Assembly (NCBI GenBank): GCA_017631875.1
Contig: JAGBSL010000002.1
Span: 1-36,914 of the forward strand
Reading direction: 5' to 3'
DNA length: 36,914 nt
DNA from: Bacteroidales bacterium
GTDB lineage: Bacteria > Bacteroidota > Bacteroidia > Bacteroidales > UBA932
Below, piece by piece: positions 7,899 to 16,189 of the stretch. The position numbers and the translations under genes are program-made. The notes beneath the pieces were generated by a model. That model had not been told where the DNA came from. It saw nothing but the letters and a program-made list of their open reading frames with translations, and searched no databases. Numbering within the stretch: the first letter of the stretch is position 1; each line of letters begins with the position of its first letter.

Positions 7899-8444
7899 AA
7901 AATCATATTAGGCATCGATCCCGGAACCAATATTCTTGGTTACGGGATCATTCGTGTGGACTCTAAAGGTCCACACTATGTCGATATGGGGGTGTTCGAC
8001 CTGAGGAAGATCAAGGATCCGTTTGAGAAGCTTGCCAATATCTTCTCTGGAGTAGGGGAACTGATTGAGACGCATAGTCCTGACAGTGTTGCTGTCGAGT
8101 CTCCTTTCTATGGAAAGAACGCCCAGGTCGTACTGAAGCTTGGCCGTGCCCAGGGCGCTGCCCTCACTGCGGCGGTCATGCGTGGCATTCCGGTTGCAGA
8201 GTATGCTCCCCGTAAGGCAAAAATCGCAATCTGTGGTAACGGAGCGGCATCGAAGGAGCAGGTCAGCATGATGATACAGAAGACTTTGAAAGTGGAACTT
8301 GACCCTAAGCATCTGGATGCGACCGACGCCCTGGCTATAGCTCTGTGTCACCACTATCAGATGACCAATCCACTTGCTGGGACCACAGGCAAGACAGACT
8401 GGAAGAAATTCCTTGAAAACAATCCGGACAGGATAAAAAAATAG
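7887..8444 (+). CDS. ruvC: Crossover junction endodeoxyribonuclease RuvC
   Basis: The 185-aa protein resolves Holliday junctions with RuvAB. The acidic residues are visible: Asp11 in GIDPGT, Glu71 in AVESPFYGKN, and the Asp144/Asp147 pair in HLDATDALA. The probable start is GTG at 7887 (VEKSKIILGIDPG), because the family usually begins only a few residues before IILGIDPG. No ATG lies nearby in frame, and longer starts would run back into serS. The first codons are supplied by a dispersed intergenic repeat. The next gene begins 42 bases downstream. Confidence 0.93.
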   Translation: MEKSKIILGIDPGTNILGYGIIRVDSKGPHYVDMGVFDLRKIKDPFEKLANIFSGVGELIETHSPDSVAVESPFYGKNAQVVLKLGRAQGAALTAAVMRGIPVAEYAPRKAKIAICGNGAASKEQVSMMIQKTLKVELDPKHLDATDALAIALCHHYQMTNPLAGTTGKTDWKKFLENNPDRIKK

Positions 8445-8486
8445 ATATCTCTTAAACCTTCGGCTCTCATAATTGTCCAATAAACT

Positions 8487-11444
8487 ATGAAACATTCGAT
8501 CAGGACTTTTACATTGACTCTGCTTGCCTTTCTGGTGGGCATCGTGGCTTCAGCTCAGAACCAGGTTTCTGTCAAGTTGAAGCTTGTAGACTCAAAGACT
8601 TCAGAACCGGTATCTTTCGCAACAGTTTCGCTGACCGTCAAGGGTGAGGATACTCCTGCGAAATATGTCCTTTCCGATTCGGAAGGAAAGGCGGAACTTG
8701 TAAAGGTCCGTCACAATACTTATATCCTTAAGGCTGAGCTCATGGGATACAAGACCCATACTCAGGAGGTGAAGGTTGACAAGTCTGTCGACCTGGGCGA
8801 GGTCAAGATGGAAGAAGATGTAGAGGTTCTTGATGCGGCAAGAGTGACTGATGTCGGAAATCCGATCATCATCCGTAAAGATACGATCGAGTATACAGCA
8901 TCATCATTCAAGACTTCTGACAGTGATATGCTCGAAGAGCTCCTCAAGAAGCTTCCGGGAGTTGAGGTAGAAGCGGACGGATCTATCACTGCCAATGGTG
9001 AAACCATCACCAAGATTACAATCGATGGCAAGACCTTCTTTCTTGATGACCCACAGCTTGCTTCCAAGAATATTCCGGCAAAGCTTATTGAGAGAGTGAA
9101 GGTAGTGGAGAAGAAGTCAGATCAGGCTATCTTTACCGGTATCGATGACGGTGAGCATGAGACAGTCATTGACTTGACGATGAAGCCAGGAATGATGCAG
9201 GGATGGTTCGGAAACATCATGGGTGGCGGCGGTCATGATGTCCCTGGTGCCGGATCGGATATGAACGATTGGAGATATCAGGGAGCTGCGATGATGGGCC
9301 GATTCACAGAAAAGAGCCAGATCAGCATTATCCTCAACGGCAACAATACCAATAACCGCGGATTCAACGACATGGCCGGCAGCATGATGCAGGGCATGCG
9401 CGGAGGCGGTGGCGGCATGGGTATGGGCATGGGCGGCTGGGGCCGTGGTAACGGAATCACCACATCATGGATGGGTGGTCTAAACGGTGCCTTCACTCTG
9501 CTGGATGACAATATGGACCTTGCGGGAAACTACCTCTATAACGGTTCAATCAATGACGTGATGGAGGAAAGCTCGAAGATTACATATCTTGAAGATGGCA
9601 GCCGTCTTCTCAATGATGAGACAGGAACGGGCCGCACTATGACTCAGGGCCACAGATTCGGAATGAGACTGGAGCATAAGTTCTCGGAGAATACATCGAT
9701 CCTCTTTGAGCCTCAGTTCAATTTCGGATACGGAAACTTCAACGAGAATTCTCTCTTCAGTACTGCAACTGAGAGGGATGGCGTCGCAACTCCTACGAAT
9801 GAGGGTTATACTTCGCGTAACGGTCTTAATGACAACTGGCGCACAAGCGGTTTCCTTCTTCTCAGACAGAGACTTGGAAAGCCTGGCAGGACGATTTCTG
9901 CAAATATACGCTACAGCTTCAGCGACAATAATATGCAAGGATTCAATCAGTCGTTGACTAAGATTCTGGATGCCCAGACCGCACAGTGGGGCAGCGAGAT
10001 TGTAAACCAGAGGTACGACCAGAATTCGAAGAGTACGTCGCTCAGCGGTCGAGTAGTCTATACTGAACCTCTGGGAGCAGGCTTCTTCATCGAGACCAAC
10101 TATCAGTACAGCTGGAATAAGAATACATCATTCAAGGATACATTCAACAGCGGTGAGGGTGAGCTTGTAGACGGAAGATTGGTGTTCTATAGTGAAGGCG
10201 AAGTCTTTGATCCTATCTATTCAAACTCAATCAACAATACCTCCCAGAACCACAGGGCCGGTGCCAGCCTCACATATCAGAAGGATAAGATTCGCGCCCA
10301 GCTCGGTGCTGCATACAATCCGACAATCACTGACAACGTGACATCAGGTCATGATCCATATCATAATGTGTCGCACAACTGGTCACCGCAGGCGAGCTTG
10401 AACTATGAGTTCAATGACAACACCAACATCCGTTTCTTCTACTGGGGCCGTTCGTCGCAGCCGTCGACCAACCAGCTCCTTCCTGTGCCGGACAATTCTA
10501 ACCCATTGAACATATCTCTCGGTAATCCGAACCTGAATCCGTACTTCAATCACAGTCTGCGCGGAAACTTCGGATATACAAACAAGAAGACCTTCACTTC
10601 GGTGAATGCACGTTTCGGTGCCGGTCTCGTTCAGGATGCGATTACAAACGCACAGTGGTACGACCCATCAGGAGTACAGTATTCTATTCCGGTAAACGGC
10701 CCTGGAACAGGAAATGTTGACCTGCGTGTGATGGTGAATTCTCCTTTTGGAAAGTCCGGTTTCTCGATATTCTCGATGTCATACGGACGCTACAACCAGT
10801 CCACTTCGTTCATCGGTTCAGGAGCTCTCGAGTCGGAGAAGTATTATGATCCGGAGACTGCGACATTTGATTATGCGGCTTTCAATCGTGACTACAGCGA
10901 CCTCTCTGCAAGTGACGACTTCGTGAACAACAAGACCCAGACGATGAGCTTCACTCAGAGACTCCGCCTCACATATAGAAATGACTTCGTCGAGGTGACC
11001 CTTGGAGGACGTACGAGGATGAACAAGTCGTGGTACACGATGAAGAACAGCCAGCTTCAGGCTACATGGAACAACCAGATCGATGCTTCGATGAACTGGA
11101 CTATCCCTGGCGGCATCAACATCATCTCTGACGTGGACTATAACTGGTATAACGGATATACGACTCCACAGGAGGACGAGATTATCGTTAATGCCGAAAT
11201 CACCAAGCTGCTCTTCAAGAACAAGTGTACGCTTGCCCTTAAGGCATACGACATCCTCGGTCAGTCTAAGAACCTTTCGGTTTCAGACTCAGCCAACTAC
11301 CACATCGAGACAAGAAACAACACTCTCGGAAGATACATCATCCTCTCGTTCACTTACCGCTTCGGTAACTTCGGAGGCCCTGGTGGCGGAAGAGGTCCTG
11401 GTGGTCCAGGCGGACATGGCCCTATGGGTCGCCGACCGTTCTAA
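8487..11444 (+). CDS. Outer-membrane beta-barrel protein, TonB-receptor-like
   Basis: The 985-aa protein has a signal peptide (LTLLAFLVGIVASAQ), then a carboxypeptidase-regulatory-like beta-sandwich (about 26-105: VKLKLVDSKTSEPVSFATVS), a plug-like region (DMLEELLKKLPGVEVEADGS, DGKTFFLDDP) and a long barrel rich in alternating aromatic strands. This is the OMP_b-brl_3 type of receptor, related to but distinct from SusC. Two odd Gly-rich stretches occur: a Gly/Met-rich loop at about residues 298-323 and a Gly/Pro-rich tail ending MGRRPF. No SusD-like partner is adjacent, so the ligand is unknown. It may be transcribed with ruvC; no TAnnTTTG box is seen in the 42-base gap. Confidence 0.88.
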   Translation: MKHSIRTFTLTLLAFLVGIVASAQNQVSVKLKLVDSKTSEPVSFATVSLTVKGEDTPAKYVLSDSEGKAELVKVRHNTYILKAELMGYKTHTQEVKVDKSVDLGEVKMEEDVEVLDAARVTDVGNPIIIRKDTIEYTASSFKTSDSDMLEELLKKLPGVEVEADGSITANGETITKITIDGKTFFLDDPQLASKNIPAKLIERVKVVEKKSDQAIFTGIDDGEHETVIDLTMKPGMMQGWFGNIMGGGGHDVPGAGSDMNDWRYQGAAMMGRFTEKSQISIILNGNNTNNRGFNDMAGSMMQGMRGGGGGMGMGMGGWGRGNGITTSWMGGLNGAFTLLDDNMDLAGNYLYNGSINDVMEESSKITYLEDGSRLLNDETGTGRTMTQGHRFGMRLEHKFSENTSILFEPQFNFGYGNFNENSLFSTATERDGVATPTNEGYTSRNGLNDNWRTSGFLLLRQRLGKPGRTISANIRYSFSDNNMQGFNQSLTKILDAQTAQWGSEIVNQRYDQNSKSTSLSGRVVYTEPLGAGFFIETNYQYSWNKNTSFKDTFNSGEGELVDGRLVFYSEGEVFDPIYSNSINNTSQNHRAGASLTYQKDKIRAQLGAAYNPTITDNVTSGHDPYHNVSHNWSPQASLNYEFNDNTNIRFFYWGRSSQPSTNQLLPVPDNSNPLNISLGNPNLNPYFNHSLRGNFGYTNKKTFTSVNARFGAGLVQDAITNAQWYDPSGVQYSIPVNGPGTGNVDLRVMVNSPFGKSGFSIFSMSYGRYNQSTSFIGSGALESEKYYDPETATFDYAAFNRDYSDLSASDDFVNNKTQTMSFTQRLRLTYRNDFVEVTLGGRTRMNKSWYTMKNSQLQATWNNQIDASMNWTIPGGINIISDVDYNWYNGYTTPQEDEIIVNAEITKLLFKNKCTLALKAYDILGQSKNLSVSDSANYHIETRNNTLGRYIILSFTYRFGNFGGPGGGRGPGGPGGHGPMGRRPF

Positions 11445-11454
11445 AATCAAATAC

Positions 11455-11502
11455 ATCGTCGCAGAAGAATCGGCCAATTCTTTTGCGACGATTGACTTTT
11501 TG
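11455..11502 (+). terminator. Hairpin terminator after the barrel gene
   Basis: ATCGTCGCA (11455-11463) pairs with TGCGACGAT (11484-11492), and AAGAAT with ATTCTT inside, separated by one mismatch. TGACTTTTTG follows. It works as a plus-strand terminator and also shares the CATCGTCG arm with the hairpin at 11526-11565. Confidence 0.7.
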
Positions 11503-11525
11503 TGGATTTTTCGCCTGCATTAGTC

Positions 11526-11565
11526 CATCGTCGCCAAAGTTTGGGTCATTTCTTTGACGACGATG
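11526..11565. repeat. Second CATCGTCG hairpin
   Basis: CATCGTCG-c-CAAAG (11526-11539) pairs with CTTTG-a-CGACGATG (11552-11565) with one mismatch. It has the same outer arm as the preceding terminator hairpin but no U-tract. The stretch 11566-11702 that follows shows no gene I can support; a short minus-strand coding-like tail (DSAVYGYGEEYDYK, stop at about 11637) is probably chance or a remnant. Confidence 0.6.
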
Positions 11566-11702
11566 AACAGTATGGATAGTGGTGTGTGAACTGGTGGTGT
11601 CGGCTCAATGAAATATCCCGGTTGTTTTCCATTTTAGTTCCTGTGAGCCACTTTGTAATCATATTCTTCGCCATAGCCATATACAGCAGAATCGAAGATA
11701 AT

Positions 11703-11890
11703 AGTTCTAGTGAACTTTATTCGTTTAGGATTCACTAGAACTGGCAATATGAATGACATTCGGGAGATATTTAGCAGTTCTAGTGAACTTAGACAGCCAG
11801 ATGTTCACTAGAACTCGTAAAACTGAACGGGTAGATGGAAGAAAGGGCAGGTCTAGTGAATATCGGTAGTGAAATGTTCACTAGAACTGC
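11703..11890. repeat. Three tandem hairpins built on AGTTCTAGTGAA
   Basis: Three inverted-repeat pairs occur: 11703-11714 with 11731-11742, 11776-11788 with 11803-11815, and 11847-11860 with 11877-11890 (one mismatch). Every arm is a version of AGTTCTAGTGAAC and its complement, while loops and linkers differ. The cluster lies between the convergent barrel gene and lnt, 17 bases beyond the lnt stop. No open frame is supported here. Confidence 0.85.
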
Positions 11891-11907
11891 TAAAAATACG
11901 TCGTTGA

Positions 11908-13533
11908 CTACCTGGTGCCGAATCGTACTGCGAGGGCGAGGAGGAGAAGGATGAATACGAATGTGCACACGCGGCCGGTGATGTCGCCGTGGCTTACGAA
12001 GAATGTGATGTCGTCCCTCAGAGGGATCTGACCTTTGATGACAGCCTGCTCCCACCATGGAGTGGGCTGTTGTATTTTACCGCTCGGGCTGACGATGGCG
12101 CTGATGCCGGTGTTGGCGCAGCGGGCGATGGCGCGGCGGGTCTCGATCGCGCGCAGCGACGCGTAGCTCAGGTGCTGGCGGTATCCCGGTGTGTTGCCCC
12201 ACCATGCGTCATTGGTGATGATGGCCATTGCGCGTGCTCCCTTGCGGATGTAATCAGTATAGTATTCACCATATACGGACTCATAGCATACTGCGCAACC
12301 TATCTCTGTGTTCTGACCCTCCACATCCTTCACATTCAGAAGTGTGATCTCGTCCTGGCCTACGCATCTGCCCATTACGCCGCCGAGCATGTCATCTATC
12401 TTGCAGAAGATACGTGGATATGGGGTCTGCTCCACGGCAACTACAAGCTTGCTCTTGTGGAAGATCTCTGTGCGCGCTGTTCCGTCGATCATGAGCGCCG
12501 AGTTGTGTGACTCTACCCAGAGGTCTCTGCCGAGATCTCTGGCAGTATATGATGGCGCTTCTGCCGCATTGATATAATCATAAGCGGACGCTCCGAAAAG
12601 CATGTTCACGTTAGGGTAGTCCTTGAGCAGGGCGGTGAATCTTCTCCATGTGCGGCTTCTCTCGTATTGTCCTACGACAATGTCTCCAGTAAAGGTTTCC
12701 GGCGCGACTATGAGGAGGGGAGCGGCGGTCGAGTCGTTCTTCCTGTAGCCGAGATCCTTTACGATCTGAGCCTCAAGAATAGCGTTCTGCTGGTCCTGGG
12801 TCATCGCTTGGAACTTGTTGTAAGGATCAATGTTCGGCTGGATTATGAGCACTTCAAGGTTTTCGTCGCTAACCATGGCGTCTTCATACTTGCTTCCAAC
12901 TGCGGCTGAGACGATGAATGGTGCGATAAGAAGTGCGGCAAGGCCTGAGAATGCGGCTGTCTTCGCTTTCCAGTTCCATGTGAAGATTGAGCCGTCCGAA
13001 AGGCTCACAAGCAGTCCGAAGATGCTCAGGTTGCTCGCCCACACCCAGAGCGAGCCTCCGAGCGAGCCGGTGAACTCATACCACTGGATAGATCCTATGC
13101 TTCTTGCGAAAGCATTTCCGAGCACTAGCCACGGCCATGATATCTCAGCGTCAAAGTAGAATCTTTCCCATGCGATCCAGGTGACCATCAGGAAGATGTA
13201 TGGAAGCGCTCCGCTGAATTTCTTCTTGCTCAGTCGGAAGAGTCCGAAGACGAGGGACATCTGGAATGCATTGGCGAATACAGCGAAGAGACCTCCGCCG
13301 ACAGTGGCATTGCATACCCAGAACGTCGTGATAGCATTCCAAAGCACGAATGCGGAGTAATGATATATCCAGACATGTTTTTTATCTGAAAGAGTTGCTA
13401 TGCGTTCCACGCATAACAACGGTATGATACCGAAAAGCGCGAGAAATCCGGTGTGGGGCACGAGATATGGAATCGACATCATCACTGCAAAAAGCAGCAC
13501 CAGGCCCCATAGTATCATATTTTCCTTTTTCAT
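11908..13533 (-). CDS. lnt: Apolipoprotein N-acyltransferase
   Basis: The 541-aa inner-membrane enzyme adds the third acyl chain to lipoproteins. About 210 residues of membrane segments are followed by a periplasmic nitrilase-type domain. The catalytic triad is visible: Glu279 in APETF, Lys360 in FHKSKLV and Cys416 in AVCYESVYGEY. A final membrane segment (VFILLLLALAV) closes the protein. The usual LVPFGE after the lysine reads LVVAVEQTPYP, a variation seen in divergent Lnt proteins. It diverges from the LysE-type gene, with overlapping promoter regions. Confidence 0.93.
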   Translation of the reverse strand: MKKENMILWGLVLLFAVMMSIPYLVPHTGFLALFGIIPLLCVERIATLSDKKHVWIYHYSAFVLWNAITTFWVCNATVGGGLFAVFANAFQMSLVFGLFRLSKKKFSGALPYIFLMVTWIAWERFYFDAEISWPWLVLGNAFARSIGSIQWYEFTGSLGGSLWVWASNLSIFGLLVSLSDGSIFTWNWKAKTAAFSGLAALLIAPFIVSAAVGSKYEDAMVSDENLEVLIIQPNIDPYNKFQAMTQDQQNAILEAQIVKDLGYRKNDSTAAPLLIVAPETFTGDIVVGQYERSRTWRRFTALLKDYPNVNMLFGASAYDYINAAEAPSYTARDLGRDLWVESHNSALMIDGTARTEIFHKSKLVVAVEQTPYPRIFCKIDDMLGGVMGRCVGQDEITLLNVKDVEGQNTEIGCAVCYESVYGEYYTDYIRKGARAMAIITNDAWWGNTPGYRQHLSYASLRAIETRRAIARCANTGISAIVSPSGKIQQPTPWWEQAVIKGQIPLRDDITFFVSHGDITGRVCTFVFILLLLALAVRFGTR

Positions 13534-13558
13534 TCTGTACTTGGCATTAGTGGTGCTG

Positions 13559-13566
13559 CAAAGATA
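13559..13566 (-). promoter_or_regulatory. Putative -7 box for lnt
   Basis: TATCTTTG on the minus strand lies about 25 bases ahead of the lnt ATG. No matching -33 TTG is found at the usual distance. It is 14 bases from the opposing -7 box at 13580-13587, so the two promoters overlap. Confidence 0.5.
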
Positions 13567-13579
13567 TAAATAAAATTAC

Positions 13580-13587
13580 TACCTTTG
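13580..13587 (+). promoter_or_regulatory. Putative -7 box for the LysE operon
   Basis: TACCTTTG matches TAnnTTTG. Transcription would start near 13594, which is the first base of the ATG, so the mRNA may be leaderless or nearly so. Confidence 0.5.
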
Positions 13588-13593
13588 TTCGTT

Positions 13594-14238
13594 ATGTTGA
13601 TTGATATGCTCAAAGGATTCCTCGTCGGAATTTGTGCGTCGGCCCCTATCGGACCGATCGCAATCCTCGTTGTGCAGAAGTCACTTAGCATGGGTCACAA
13701 GGCAGGATTTGTTTCCGGTCTTGGAGCCAGCGTCGTAGATACATTCTACGCGTCCATAGCGATTTTCGCTCTTGCCTTTGCGCAGAGGTTTCTTGAGGAC
13801 CACCGCGTCATCATCCTCATTGCCGGAGGAGTAGTGCTGGCAGTCCTTGGTCTGTCTATGGCCCTGAAAGACCCTTTCCGCAAGATGAAGTCTGACGGCT
13901 CTACGGTCTCTCCAAAGGATTTCGGCAAGGCTGTGATGATGGCACTGTCGAATCCGGGAGCAATATTCGTCATGCTGGCACTGTTCGCATTCTTCGGCAT
14001 TGCCAACAAGTCGCCGCATGACTGGAGTGTGATGCCGATCATTCTCTCCGTGAGCGCAGGTTCTGTGACATATTGGTTCAGTATGTCATGGCTGCTGAGC
14101 CGTTTCAGACATAAGTTTCAGATGCACACCATCCTCTGGATAAGCAGGGTGACAGGTGCCTTGATAGTGATAATAGGAACCGCATTGCTCGGCAAGGGCC
14201 TGTTCATGGTCCTCTTGCAGGGAGTGCCAATACAATAA
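13594..14238 (+). CDS. LysE/RhtB-type amino-acid exporter family protein
   Basis: The 214-aa membrane protein has about six hydrophobic segments and the family signature FLVGICASAPIGPIAILVVQKSL near its N-terminus. Such proteins export amino acids or related small molecules; the substrate here cannot be told. I place the start at ATG 13594 (MLIDMLKGF); ATG 13606 (MLKGFLVG) is equally possible, and an upstream TTG would fall inside the promoter box. The next gene starts 4 bases after the stop, so it heads a run of four closely packed genes. Confidence 0.85.
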   Translation: MLIDMLKGFLVGICASAPIGPIAILVVQKSLSMGHKAGFVSGLGASVVDTFYASIAIFALAFAQRFLEDHRVIILIAGGVVLAVLGLSMALKDPFRKMKSDGSTVSPKDFGKAVMMALSNPGAIFVMLALFAFFGIANKSPHDWSVMPIILSVSAGSVTYWFSMSWLLSRFRHKFQMHTILWISRVTGALIVIIGTALLGKGLFMVLLQGVPIQ

Positions 14239-14242
14239 AGAT

Positions 14243-15391
14243 ATGGAAAACTCTAAAGTATTCTTCACAGACCTGAGGACAGTCCCAGGTAACGACATGC
14301 TGACCAAACTTGAGCGCCTTATCAGAAGGGCAGGTATCGCAGACATCGATTTCGAAGGCAAGTTCACTGCCATCAAGATCCACTTCGGTGAGCCAGGCAA
14401 CCTCGCATACATCCGTCCTAACTATGCTGCGCGTGTAGTGGACGTCATCCGCTCCCTTGGTGGAAAGCCTTTCCTAACAGACTCGAACACTCTTTATACA
14501 GGAGGTCGCTCGAACGCCGTAGACCATCTCAATGCTGCGATGGAGAACGGCTTCAACAGGATTGGTGCGCATGCTGACGTCATCATTGCTGACGGTCTGA
14601 AGGGTACTGATTATAAGGAAGTTCCTGCAGGTGGAAAGTATTGTCCGTCACCAAAGATCGGTGCCGCTATCGCTGACGCGGACATCGTCATTTCCATGAA
14701 CCACTTCAAAGGTCATGAGCAGAGCGGATTCGGTGGTGCGCTGAAGAACCTCGGAATGGGTTCGGCAAGCGTCGGAGGAAAGCTTGAGCTTCACTCTTCG
14801 TCTCAGCCATGCATCGATCTTGCGAACTGCATTGGATGCCGCGTATGTGAGAAGTATTGCCGTCATGATGCAGTAAAGGTAGTGGACAAGAAGGCTGTCA
14901 TCGACTATGACAAGTGCGTAGGTTGTGGCCAGTGCGTTGCCGTGTGTCAGAAGTCTGCCGCAATCGTAAAGGACTATGATACATCTGAGGTACTTAACAG
15001 CAAGATCGCAGAGTATGCGTATGCTGTTGTGAACGGCAAGCCTTCGTTCCATATCAGCTTCATCATGAACGTGTCGCCTAACTGCGACTGCTGGAACCAC
15101 AATGATGCAGCCATCGTTCCGGACCTCGGAATCGCCGCCTCATTTGACCCTGTTGCCCTTGACTGTGCTTGTGCTGACCTGGTGACTGCGGCTCCAAGCC
15201 TTCTTGGAAATGCGATCTCGGATAAGGATGCAAAGCATGAAGGCGAGTGCACATGCGGCCATCACCATCACCACAAGGGTGAGGACAAGTTCCGCATCGT
15301 TCATCCTGACACCAACTGGAAGGCTGGTGTAGAGTACGGCGAGAAGATCGGTCTCGGAACCCGTGCTTACGAACTGGTAATCGTTAAATAA
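14243..15391 (+). CDS. DUF362 protein with two 4Fe-4S clusters
   Basis: The 382-aa protein has a DUF362 domain (about 40-180, AIKIHFGEPGNLAYIRPNY and ISMNHFKGHEQSGFGGALKN). A double ferredoxin insert follows, with cysteines 196/199/202/206 and 225/228/231/235 in CIGCRVCEKYC and CVGCGQCVAVC. It therefore probably binds two 4Fe-4S clusters and acts in cytoplasmic electron transfer; no substrate is known for the family. An unusual CTCGHHHHHKGED patch (336-348) near the C-terminus looks like a metal-binding site. It starts 4 bases after the LysE-type gene and ends 4 bases before the PASTA gene. Confidence 0.88.
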   Translation: MENSKVFFTDLRTVPGNDMLTKLERLIRRAGIADIDFEGKFTAIKIHFGEPGNLAYIRPNYAARVVDVIRSLGGKPFLTDSNTLYTGGRSNAVDHLNAAMENGFNRIGAHADVIIADGLKGTDYKEVPAGGKYCPSPKIGAAIADADIVISMNHFKGHEQSGFGGALKNLGMGSASVGGKLELHSSSQPCIDLANCIGCRVCEKYCRHDAVKVVDKKAVIDYDKCVGCGQCVAVCQKSAAIVKDYDTSEVLNSKIAEYAYAVVNGKPSFHISFIMNVSPNCDCWNHNDAAIVPDLGIAASFDPVALDCACADLVTAAPSLLGNAISDKDAKHEGECTCGHHHHHKGEDKFRIVHPDTNWKAGVEYGEKIGLGTRAYELVIVK

Positions 15392-15395
15392 AGAT

Positions 15396-16187
15396 ATGGC
15401 AGGAAAATCAACTGAAAAGAAAGGATTCTTCAGGCATTGGATAGTCCGTAATCTTCTGGCAGCAGCAATCATCTGTGTCGTGCTCATCGTAGGTGCTATG
15501 GTGTTCCTTAATGTTGCGACCCAGCATAACCGTGAGCTTGCTGTGCCGGACTTCAGAGGTATGACTGTACAGGAGGCGCAGGCAGCTGCGGAGGCTGTCG
15601 GCATCCGTGTTGAGGTCATTGACTCTGTATATTCACAAAGGAACCGAGGCAAGATCAAAAGTCATACGCCGTCAGCCGGCACGTTGGTCAAGAATGGCCG
15701 TAGAGTACTTCTGACTGTCAATGCAGTCAATGCAAGGAAGGTTACAGTTCCAAACCTTGTCGGTTATTCATTGAGACAGGCAATCCCTGAACTGGATATG
15801 CGCGGACTTGAACTGGGACGTCTTATATATAAAAATGACATTGCTACCAACAACGTCCTCCAACAGCTCTATCGTGGCCGTTCAGTGGCTCCGGGAACAG
15901 AGGTTGAGGCTGAGTCGGTCATTGATCTGGTGGTCGGATTGAACCCATCTGATTACGAGACGACGATTCCGAGCGTGGTAGGAAAGGATGAGAAGGCGGC
16001 AAGGAAAGCTCTCCATGATTCTTATCTCAATGTCAAGAGATCGGTCTTTGACAAGGACGTGACAACGTGGGAGGACAGTCTCAGTGCAGTTGTCTATAAG
16101 CAGAACCCTGCTCCGTCAGAGTATACTGTCGGCATGGGTACTGACGTTACCATTTATCTTAAGAAAGCAGAAGAAGTACAGGAGTAG
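15396..16187 (+). CDS. PASTA-domain membrane protein
   Basis: The 263-aa protein has a short cytoplasmic N-terminus, one membrane segment (about 18-40, LLAAAIICVVLIVGAMVFL) and three periplasmic PASTA domains (about 46-113, 114-187 and 188-257), recognisable by VPDFRGMTVQEAQAAAE, VPNLVGYSLRQAIPEL and IPSVVGKDEKAARKAL. PASTA domains often bind peptidoglycan fragments or beta-lactams, but there is no kinase or transpeptidase domain here, so the role is open. The pairing with an RluD-type gene 2 bases downstream indicates an operon. Confidence 0.9.
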   Translation: MAGKSTEKKGFFRHWIVRNLLAAAIICVVLIVGAMVFLNVATQHNRELAVPDFRGMTVQEAQAAAEAVGIRVEVIDSVYSQRNRGKIKSHTPSAGTLVKNGRRVLLTVNAVNARKVTVPNLVGYSLRQAIPELDMRGLELGRLIYKNDIATNNVLQQLYRGRSVAPGTEVEAESVIDLVVGLNPSDYETTIPSVVGKDEKAARKALHDSYLNVKRSVFDKDVTTWEDSLSAVVYKQNPAPSEYTVGMGTDVTIYLKKAEEVQE

Positions 16188-16189
16188 GG

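Noticed and set aside
11566..11702. Minus-strand coding-like fragment (DSAVYGYGEEYDYK then stop)
   Set aside because: Only about 20 codons, no start and no family match; could be chance.
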